Assembly: GCA_949286645.1 (NCBI GenBank)
Contig: CASEDN010000111.1
Coordinates: 1 to 12,169, forward strand
Length of the DNA: 12,169 nucleotides
Reading direction: 5' to 3'
Origin: an uncultured bacterium
GTDB lineage: Bacteria; Bacillota_I; Bacilli_A; RF39; UBA660
The position numbers and the translations under genes were made by a program. The notes beneath the pieces are model-generated. The model was given only the letters and a program-made list of their open reading frames with translations. It was not told where the DNA came from and did not search any database. The first letter of the stretch is position 1; each line of letters begins with the position of its first letter. Of this stretch, positions 6,519 to 12,169 are shown one piece after another.

Positions 6519-7891
6519 TAGAATTTAATCCTCTCTTCAATATATGGAATAACTTCATCTAGTTTCAATGTTACTTGCTCCATAGTATCTCTATATCTTA
6601 AAGTAACAGTTCCATTATCTATTGTATTATCATCAACTGTTAGACTAAAAGGTGTTCCAATAGCATCCTGTCTTCTATATCTTTTACCAATAGATCCTGC
6701 TTCATCATAACTAACTGAAAACTCTTTAGATAACATTTTATAAATATCCATAGCCTTTTCACTATGTCTTTTCTTTATTAAAGGTAAAACAGTTACTTTA
6801 TAAGGGGCTAAAAAGGGGTGTATCTTTAATACTTCTCTTTCACTACTATCTTCTAATGTCTCTTTATTATAAGCATCACATAGTATTGTAAGCATAAGTC
6901 TATCTACCCCAACACTAGGCTCAATAACATAAGGAATATATTTCTCATTAGTAGTAGGATCTAAATATTCTAAAGATTCTCCTGATACTTTTTGATGACT
7001 AGATAAATCATAATCAGTACGACTAGCAATTCCCCATAACTCTCCAAATCCAAACGGAAATTTATATTCAATATCAGTAGTAGCATTACTATAATGACTT
7101 AACTCTTCTTTTTTATGATCTCTAAGTCTTAAATTATCTTTATTAATACCAAGACTTAATAAAAAGTTATAACAATAATCTTTATAATATTTATGCCAAT
7201 CTAATTCAGTACCTGGCTTACAAAAAAACTCTAATTCCATTTGTTCAAATTCTCTTGTTCTAAATATAAAGTTACCAGGAGTTATTTCATTTCTAAAACT
7301 TTTACCAACTTGTCCAATTCCAAAAGGAATCTTAAGTCTCATGCTTCGTGACACATTTAAAAAATCAACAAATATACCTTGAGCAGTCTCAGGTCTTAAA
7401 TAGATTGTACTCTTACTATCTTCAGTAACACCTTGAAAAGTCTTAAACATTAAATTAAATTCTCTAATATCAGTATAATCCATCGCCCCACAGTTTGGAC
7501 AAACAATATTATGTTCTTTAATATAATTCATTAACTCTTCATGACTCATACCACCTGCATCTTCTACACCATCAGCTTCTACTAACTTATCTGCACGATG
7601 ACGAGTCTTACATTTTTTACAGTCTATTAAAGGATCAGAGAAAGTTGCTAAATGTCCACTAGCTTCCCAAGTTCTAGGATTCATTAAAATAGCAGAATCT
7701 AGTCCTACATTATTAATATCTTCCTGAACAAATTTCTTTAACCAAGCACTTTTAATATTATTCTTTAAAAGCATACCAACAGGACCATAATCCCAAGTAT
7801 TAGCAAGGCCTCCATATATCTCACTTCCTTGAAATATTATTCCATATTGTTTACAGTAATTAACTAATTCTTCCATATTAATATTATTCAT
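6518..7891 (-). CDS. glyS: Glycyl-tRNA synthetase (single-chain, dimeric type)
   Basis: It charges tRNA-Gly with glycine using ATP. The 457 residues match the bacterial/archaeal-type homodimer rather than the alpha/beta GlyQ+GlyS enzyme. The glycine-specific N-terminus GSEIYGGLANTWDYGPVG (22-39) is present. A zinc-ribbon-like insertion carries Cys91, Cys94, Cys131 and Cys134. Class II motif 2 (FRNEITPGNFIFRTREFEQ, 199-217) and motif 3 (EPSVGVDRLML, 334-344) are intact, followed by the anticodon-binding domain (about 360-457). It overlaps the LOG-family gene by one base (TAATG at 7889-7893) and the amidotransferase gene in the same way. This suggests coupled translation. In Firmicutes this gene commonly lies after recO. 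Confidence 0.97.
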   Translation of the reverse strand: MNNINMEELVNYCKQYGIIFQGSEIYGGLANTWDYGPVGMLLKNNIKSAWLKKFVQEDINNVGLDSAILMNPRTWEASGHLATFSDPLIDCKKCKTRHRADKLVEADGVEDAGGMSHEELMNYIKEHNIVCPNCGAMDYTDIREFNLMFKTFQGVTEDSKSTIYLRPETAQGIFVDFLNVSRSMRLKIPFGIGQVGKSFRNEITPGNFIFRTREFEQMELEFFCKPGTELDWHKYYKDYCYNFLLSLGINKDNLRLRDHKKEELSHYSNATTDIEYKFPFGFGELWGIASRTDYDLSSHQKVSGESLEYLDPTTNEKYIPYVIEPSVGVDRLMLTILCDAYNKETLEDSSEREVLKIHPFLAPYKVTVLPLIKKRHSEKAMDIYKMLSKEFSVSYDEAGSIGKRYRRQDAIGTPFSLTVDDNTIDNGTVTLRYRDTMEQVTLKLDEVIPYIEERIKF

Positions 7892-8460
7892 TATCTCACT
7901 CTTTCCCTTTCTTGAACATTACCATTAAGCTTTTTTGCAACTTCTTCTAAGTAAGATTCCAATACTTCAGGAGCTTTAACTTCTTTAAAAGATTTTAAAG
8001 CATCACTAGTAAGTCCTTCTTTATATCTTCTTTCTAAATCATCTATTACTTTATTATAATATCCTTCCTTATTATAAAGTACTAATTTTGTCTTATCATC
8101 CTTTGTCTCTATTTTATTATTTAAAAAAGAATAAAACTCTGCCATAGTACCAGTACCACCATCTAAGAAAATAATAACATCACTATTTTCATAAAGGCGT
8201 TCTGCTCTTTCAAAAGTAGAACTTACTTCTACTTTAACATCTGCATTACTTGTTTCAAGTTCTTCTCTTTTTCCTACTGTTATAAGTATATTATCGTTTT
8301 CTCTTATAATTTCTTTGGCATCCCTCATAGAGCCGCGCTCTCCTGCTCCCATAATAAAAGTGTAACCTTTATTAGCTATAGAATATACTGCCTCTGAATT
8401 ACTATCACGAGACTCTAAACTTGCCATATCACTGCTTCCACACATAATTCCTACCTTCAT
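7891..8460 (-). CDS. LOG-family (lysine-decarboxylase-like, SLOG-fold) protein
   Basis: The 189 residues form a single Rossmann-like domain of the LOG/TIGR00730-like group, whose best-known members are nucleotide phosphoribohydrolases (cytokinin-activating type). Visible hallmarks are the start VGIMCGSS (3-10), a GAGERGSM glycine loop (38-45), and the nucleotide loop DGGTGTMAEF (100-109), equivalent to the family PGGxGTxxE with Glu108 kept but Pro replaced by Asp. The end is charged and helical. A perfect GGAGGTGAT site (8464-8472) lies before the ATG. Its reaction here is unknown; the Pro-to-Asp change and the small size suggest it belongs to a divergent SLOG branch. It sits between the lipid-kinase fusion and GlyRS with no obvious functional tie. 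Confidence 0.8.
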   Translation of the reverse strand: MKVGIMCGSSDMASLESRDSNSEAVYSIANKGYTFIMGAGERGSMRDAKEIIRENDNILITVGKREELETSNADVKVEVSSTFERAERLYENSDVIIFLDGGTGTMAEFYSFLNNKIETKDDKTKLVLYNKEGYYNKVIDDLERRYKEGLTSDALKSFKEVKAPEVLESYLEEVAKKLNGNVQERERVR

Positions 8461-8509
8461 TTATATCACCTCCGATTATGCTCCTTGTTTATATTCCTTA
8501 TTATATACA

Positions 8510-9460
8510 CTATAATTCTAAAAGTCTAGGTAAAAATATTGATATACCTATAATTACTGCAAAAAGCACAGCGACTAAAACAGCACCTGCTGCCGCATCT
8601 TTAGCAACTTTAGCTTTAGCTTTTTTCTCTTCTGTTACAAGATCAACGACATTTTCCAAAGCTGTATTCATAAGTTCTAAAGAAAGAACTAATGCAAAAA
8701 GTACAAAACATACTCCCCATTCTACAAAAGTAATTTTAAAGACTATTCCTGCTATTATTACTAATATCATAACAAGAAAATGAATTACCATATTTCTTTC
8801 ATGTTTTAAAGTATAAAATATTCCATTAAAGCCATAAGATAATGTTTTAAGTAAAGGTTTCTCCTTTTCTTTAGGTTTAAAAGTCTTCTCAAAAAAGTAA
8901 ATTAATACTAAAAGAATTATAAGTCCTAAAATAACTCCACCAACTACATCCGTAACATAATGAACGTTAAGTATTAACCTACTTAAACAAATTAACACTA
9001 TTAATGTAGTTAAAAATGTTGTTCCTATTACCTTATATTCTTCCTTACATTTACTTCTTCTAAGTAAATATATTAAGAATCCATAATAAGTAGTAGCAAT
9101 TAAACTATGTCCACTAGGAAAACTATAACTAGAAAGAAGTTCACTTCCAATTAATGGTCTTTCTCTTAAAAATATATTCTTACTTAATATAATAATACCC
9201 GCACTAATTAAGGTATTAATTATAACAAATATCCTCTCATGATTAGTATTAAGTAAAAATATAAGTACAAGAGTAATTATAATTATCGCTTCACTAGATG
9301 CTAAAGATGTAACTACATTAGCACATGTTGTTAAAAAATCTATTCTATTAGTAGATAATAGATTATAAACATTATAATCTACTACTCCTGTCACATCTAA
9401 CAAGACACAAATAGTTAAAATAACAAATAAACTTAAAATAATTATCAATCGTTTCTTCAT
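8510..9460 (-). CDS. PAP2 phosphatase-undecaprenol kinase (DgkA) fusion, membrane protein
   Basis: Two lipid-carrier enzymes are joined in 316 residues. Residues 1 to about 195 are a PAP2/type-2 phosphatase with several membrane helices and a complete active site: K-x6-RP (Lys94, Arg101-Pro102), PSGH (115-118, catalytic His118) and SR-x5-H-x3-D (Arg161, His167, Asp171). Residues about 200-316 are a prokaryotic DagK domain with the signature ELMNTALENVVDL (Glu252, Glu259) and AKVAKDAAAGAVL. In Firmicutes, stand-alone DgkA phosphorylates undecaprenol and BcrC-like PAP2 enzymes dephosphorylate undecaprenyl pyrophosphate. One chain could supply undecaprenyl phosphate by both routes; this is inference. 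The ATG follows recO by 16 bases with only a weak AGGTAGTGG site. Confidence 0.9.
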   Translation of the reverse strand: MKKRLIIILSLFVILTICVLLDVTGVVDYNVYNLLSTNRIDFLTTCANVVTSLASSEAIIIITLVLIFLLNTNHERIFVIINTLISAGIIILSKNIFLRERPLIGSELLSSYSFPSGHSLIATTYYGFLIYLLRRSKCKEEYKVIGTTFLTTLIVLICLSRLILNVHYVTDVVGGVILGLIILLVLIYFFEKTFKPKEKEKPLLKTLSYGFNGIFYTLKHERNMVIHFLVMILVIIAGIVFKITFVEWGVCFVLFALVLSLELMNTALENVVDLVTEEKKAKAKVAKDAAAGAVLVAVLFAVIIGISIFLPRLLEL

Positions 9461-9476
9461 AAAACCACTACCTATC

Positions 9477-10214
9477 TTACTTTAATTCTATCACATTCTT
9501 TAACATTTTTTTACTATTTAAATAAATTCCTGTATATCTATCATAATAATCTTCTAAAAATTTATTTATTTCTTCATTTACTTTAGGATTAACATCTATT
9601 TTCGTAATTTTCTCTAAATCAACATAATAATACATCTGTAAAAGTTTAATAGCTTTATCACTATAATATCCTTCATTTTGGTAACAGTCTTTACAAATAA
9701 AGCCACCAGAGACAGGACTTAAACTAACTATATTAGTAGTTTTTCCACAGACTGCACAACCTGTAACTACTGGACTAACACCTAAAAAGTCTAAATATTT
9801 AAGTTCTAAAATATTAGTAACAACTGCAGGACTTAATCCATTTTCTATTTTTTCTAAGGCACTGATTAACAAAGCCAATATGGCTTCATCCTTAGATTGT
9901 TTAACTACTTGTCTTGTAAGATCTAAAAGGTATGATGCATATACAACTCTTTCTAAATTCATAATAGTCTTAGGATAATCACTAATAACATCAATACTAA
10001 TTAAAGTAGATAAACCATTCTCTTTATAATAGAAATGAAATGTTCCATATACTAATTTTCTAGAACTACCTCTAAGTTTACTTTTTAAATTACGACATCC
10101 TTTAGAAATAATACCTATAAGACCATACTCACTAGTCAAGACATTTAATATCTTACTAGAATCACTATAATTAGTTTCGTTTAGAACTAGTCCCTTTACG
10201 TCCACTATTTTCAA
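9477..10214 (-). CDS. recO: DNA repair protein RecO, TTG start
   Basis: RecO works with RecR to load RecA onto SSB-coated single-stranded DNA in the RecFOR gap-repair pathway. The 245 residues begin with the RecO OB-fold (VKGLVLNETNYSDSSKIL, then YGLIGIISKGCR). They continue with a helical domain and contain the RecO zinc finger (Cys153, Cys156, Cys174, Cys177). The start is a TTG (10212-10214), which gives the usual RecO N-terminal length. A GTG three codons on is the alternative. The binding site is weak (AAAGG about 12 bases upstream). The start lies inside the end of yqzL in another frame (44-base overlap), so translation is probably coupled. era-yqzL-recO is the classical Bacillus order. 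Confidence 0.95.
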   Translation of the reverse strand: MKIVDVKGLVLNETNYSDSSKILNVLTSEYGLIGIISKGCRNLKSKLRGSSRKLVYGTFHFYYKENGLSTLISIDVISDYPKTIMNLERVVYASYLLDLTRQVVKQSKDEAILALLISALEKIENGLSPAVVTNILELKYLDFLGVSPVVTGCAVCGKTTNIVSLSPVSGGFICKDCYQNEGYYSDKAIKLLQMYYYVDLEKITKIDVNPKVNEEINKFLEDYYDRYTGIYLNSKKMLKNVIELK

Positions 10215-10317
10215 CTATATCACTGCCTTTACTTTCTTTTATAGACTTTGCTAAAAGAAAATATCTAATATCTCCAGTTTTCTTAAATAAATTCCATATT
10301 ATTTCATAATTATTCAT
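10171..10317 (-). CDS. yqzL: YqzL-like small protein (48 aa)
   Basis: A short frame from the ATG at 10315-10317 to the TAA at 10171-10173 encodes 48 residues. The start, NNYEIIWNLFKKTGDIRYFLLAK, matches the Firmicute YqzL pattern of a Trp-x-x-Phe helix, a TGxI turn, and a YLL/FLLxK segment. YqzL is known only as a conserved small protein between era and recO, and exactly that position is found here. AGGTGAT (10321-10327) serves as ribosome binding site. Its last 44 bases overlap the start of recO in a different frame. The conserved N-terminal half is good evidence of a real gene; the Lys/Ser/Arg-rich tail may be constrained mainly by the recO overlap. Function is not known. Confidence 0.85.
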   Translation of the reverse strand: MNNYEIIWNLFKKTGDIRYFLLAKSIKESKGSDIVENSGRKGTSSKRN

Positions 10318-10356
10318 ATTATCACCTATTAATATAATGATTAATAAGTAATTTTT

Positions 10357-11247
10357 TTATTCATCTTTACTATCAATTCCTAGTTCTATTAAATATTTCT
10401 CTTTATCACGCCAATTTTCTATTACTTTAACATGTGTTTCTAAAAATACTTTCTTACCTAAAAAATCTTCCATATCATTACGAGCAAGTATACCAATACG
10501 TTTTAACATATTACCATTCTTACCAATAATAATTCTCTTTAAACTCTCTTTATCCACAACTATTAAGACTTGAATATGTACTAAATCATCATATTCTTCA
10601 AAGTTCTCCACATAACAAGTAACACTATGAGGAATCTCCTGTTTAGTTAACATCATTATTTTTTCTCTAACAAACTCACCCATAATAAATCTAGTAGAAA
10701 CATTAGTAAGTTCATCATTATCAAATATTGCTTCATCTAGTGGCAGATATTTTTTTAATGTCTTAATTAAATCATCTATTGCTTTCTTCTTTAAAGCAGA
10801 TATAGGAATAATCTCATCAAAGTCATACAATTCTTTCGCTTCATCTATTACTTTAAGTAATTTTTCACTACCTACTTTATCTATTTTATTTAAAACCAAG
10901 AAGACTTTAGTATCTTTATTTTCTTTAATTTTATTTAAAACAAACTTATCTCCCTTACCAATACCACTGTTTACATCTATTAATAAAAGAATAATATCAG
11001 CATTATCTATATTCTGATAAGCTTTTTTATTTAAAACACTACCAAGTTTATTCATAGGTTTATGAATACCTGGAGTATCTATAAATACAATCTGAGCCTC
11101 ATCATCTTGATAAATTCCTTGTATAATATTTCTCGTAGTTCCTGCTTTATCAGTTGTAATAGCAAGTTTCATATTAAGTATTGAATTTAATAAAGTACTC
11201 TTACCTACATTAGGTCTTCCCATTATTGATACAACTCCACACTTCAT
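10357..11247 (-). CDS. era: GTPase Era
   Basis: Era is an essential GTPase that binds the 3' end of 16S rRNA during 30S maturation and links ribosome assembly to growth. The 296 residues show G1 GRPNVGKST (10-18), switch region TTRN (37-40), G3 DTPGIHKP (57-64), G4 NKID (120-123) and G5 SAL (150-152). The C-terminal KH domain (about 200-290) contains the RNA-binding IIIGKNGNMLKRIG (229-242) and the family WRD (269-271). GGGAGG lies 7 bases before the ATG. It is followed by yqzL after 39 bases. No convincing promoter was found in the 100-base spacer upstream, although a TATAAT-like box occurs at 11292-11297. Confidence 0.98.
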   Translation of the reverse strand: MKCGVVSIMGRPNVGKSTLLNSILNMKLAITTDKAGTTRNIIQGIYQDDEAQIVFIDTPGIHKPMNKLGSVLNKKAYQNIDNADIILLLIDVNSGIGKGDKFVLNKIKENKDTKVFLVLNKIDKVGSEKLLKVIDEAKELYDFDEIIPISALKKKAIDDLIKTLKKYLPLDEAIFDNDELTNVSTRFIMGEFVREKIMMLTKQEIPHSVTCYVENFEEYDDLVHIQVLIVVDKESLKRIIIGKNGNMLKRIGILARNDMEDFLGKKVFLETHVKVIENWRDKEKYLIELGIDSKDE

Positions 11248-11270
11248 AAAATTACCTCCCTCACAATTAT

Positions 11271-11351
11271 TTATAAACTAATCTTATAACTATTATATAA
11301 TTTCAGAGCATTATTAAGAGTTTCACCATGTCTCACTATATCTATTCTCAA
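11271..11351 (-). pseudogene. Truncated histidine-phosphatase-like fragment (RHGET motif)
   Basis: A 26-codon frame from a TTG (11349-11351) to the TAA at 11271-11273 reads MRIDIVRHGETLNNALKLYN and then six more residues. VRHGETxxN is the catalytic N-terminal signature of the histidine phosphatase (phosphoglycerate-mutase-like) family, where it lies at this same distance from the start. A good AAAGGTGAT site lies upstream in the end of the rhuM gene, and the TTG overlaps the rhuM stop. The rest of the domain, about 150 residues, is absent because era begins 24 bases later. It looks like the stump of a deleted gene. Chance agreement is possible given its short length, but the matched start position and binding site argue against that. 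Confidence 0.45.
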
Positions 11352-12169
11352 TTTATATCATCACCTTTACTCATTTCTTCTAACAGCAAATCAAAATCAG
11401 ATTTATATAACTTATCTTGTTTAACTCTATATTTTTCATATTCACATAATGCCTTATCACAAGCTATTTCGTGAGAAATCTTACCTGCATCTTTCAAAAT
11501 ATCTCTATCATCTGCAAGTAAAAACTTATCAATCCTAGTAGCCCAGTCTTCCATTGTCATTGGAATATTTCTTTTCGCTCTTGCTTCTGCTAAATCTAAA
11601 AAAGCACTAACTATTCTTTCTAAATCATCTATTTCCTCTTTCGTTAAATAATTCTTAGCAACAACAACATCAGTTTCTAATATTTTACCATTAGGAGAAT
11701 TTTTCCAAGACGTTAATCCCATATTCTCTTTTTCAGCATCTGCTCTATTATAAATTATCTCTGCAGCTGTTTGCTTAGAAACTGCATAATGCATTTTGTT
11801 TTGAACTTTCTTAAAGAATTTAATCGTTGTAGGTGACTTTTTATCATAATCAATACTAGTAGCATAGATATCTGTTATTTTTTGATAAAATCTTCTTTCA
11901 GAAAGTCTAATTTCCCTAATCTCTGCAAGTAATGAATCAAAATAATCTTCATCAAAAAAGGTACCATTTTCCATTCTCTTTTTATCAATTATATACCCTT
12001 TCTTAGAAAACTCTTTTAAAACATTAGTAGCCCACCTTCTAAACTGAATTGCCCTATCAGAATTAACTCTATAACCAACTGAAATAACAGCATCTAAATT
12101 ATAATATTTTAATTTTCTGTTAACTTCTCTATTGCCTTCTTTTCGAACTACCGAGAAATCCTCGGTAGT
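11348..12169 (-). CDS. rhuM: RhuM-family protein, C-terminal 273 residues (5' end outside window)
   Basis: The frame is open from the right edge to a TGA at 11348-11350. Family hallmarks are YYNLDAVISVGYRVNSDRA and FRRWATNVLKEF, followed by GYIIDKKRMENG, IREIRLSERRFYQKITDIYATSIDYD, TAAEIIYNRADAEK.NMGLTSWKN and AKNYLTKEE. These are typical of RhuM proteins, first named from the Salmonella SPI-3 island and common in mobile or accessory regions. The biochemical role is unknown. About 60-70 N-terminal residues (a helix-turn-helix-like part in relatives) lie beyond the window. An internal ATG at 11974 would give a shorter product, but the conserved upstream residues show it is not the start. The first 23 bases contain a perfect 9-bp inverted repeat. 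Confidence 0.88.
   Translation of the reverse strand, partial: TTEDFSVVRKEGNREVNRKLKYYNLDAVISVGYRVNSDRAIQFRRWATNVLKEFSKKGYIIDKKRMENGTFFDEDYFDSLLAEIREIRLSERRFYQKITDIYATSIDYDKKSPTTIKFFKKVQNKMHYAVSKQTAAEIIYNRADAEKENMGLTSWKNSPNGKILETDVVVAKNYLTKEEIDDLERIVSAFLDLAEARAKRNIPMTMEDWATRIDKFLLADDRDILKDAGKISHEIACDKALCEYEKYRVKQDKLYKSDFDLLLEEMSKGDDIN
12147..12169. repeat. Perfect 9-bp inverted repeat at the window edge, inside rhuM
   Basis: ACTACCGAG (12147-12155) and its exact complement CTCGGTAGT (12161-12169) flank 5 bases. It lies in the RhuM codons for TTEDFSVV, which is normal RhuM protein sequence, so it may be coincidental. The arms end exactly at the window end, so the repeat could be longer. Confidence 0.6.

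Noticed and set aside
8478..8783. 101-codon plus-strand frame
   Set aside because: It is antisense to the DgkA domain of the fusion gene and shows no family features.
4160..11350. Mycoplasma-type genetic code (TGA read as Trp)
   Set aside because: Trp is encoded by TGG in GlyRS and others, no conserved protein contains an internal TGA, and the rhuM TGA is at the expected protein end. Reading the TGA at 5698-5700 as Trp would not supply a start codon for the broken gene.

Overview
The window is AT-rich and every supported gene lies on the minus strand, so transcription runs from high to low coordinates. It looks like chromosome of a low-GC Gram-positive bacterium, probably an uncultured member of the Bacilli (the Erysipelotrichales / RF39-like part of the tree). 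The reasons are the Bacilli-type orders era-yqzL-recO-glycyl-tRNA synthetase and infC-rpmI-rplT, the single-chain dimeric type of GlyRS, strong AAGGAGG ribosome binding sites, and A/T-ending codons. TGG is used for tryptophan and TGA as a stop, which fits the standard bacterial code. Undecaprenyl-recycling enzymes suggest that the cell makes wall polymers. The lineage is an inference, as no 16S gene is present.

Reading in the direction of transcription, the right end (12169 to 11348) holds the C-terminal 273 residues of a RhuM-family protein, cut by the window edge. A tiny reading frame beginning with a histidine-phosphatase RHGET motif follows. Next is a close-packed cluster: era, a short yqzL, recO (TTG start), a PAP2-phosphatase/undecaprenol-kinase fusion, a LOG-family protein, glycyl-tRNA synthetase, a class-I glutamine-amidotransferase-like hydrolase, and an unknown gene whose frame is broken at a run of six A. 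Two junctions are TAATG one-base overlaps. The cluster ends at a hairpin terminator at 4893-4916.

A near-consensus promoter (TTGACA, 17 nt, TACAAT) then starts a leader of about 150 nt with three hairpins, the last terminator-like. It precedes infC-rpmI-rplT, where L20-type attenuation would be expected. infC itself probably starts at a non-AUG codon. rpsB and tsf follow and end at a perfect 14-bp hairpin. typA then starts from its own extended -10 promoter and runs off the left edge.

Most of the content is core translation and ribosome biogenesis: S2, EF-Ts, IF3, L35, L20, Era, GlyRS and TypA/BipA. The most unusual feature is that S2 and L20 both carry an extra C-terminal extension: a Lys/Glu-rich linker followed by a nearly identical 34-residue SAP/Rho_N-like module (29 of 34 residues identical). 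This suggests a lineage-specific ribosome-attached helix-extended-loop-helix module. Other points of interest are the lipid-carrier fusion enzyme, the interrupted gene, the RHGET fragment and the IF3 start.
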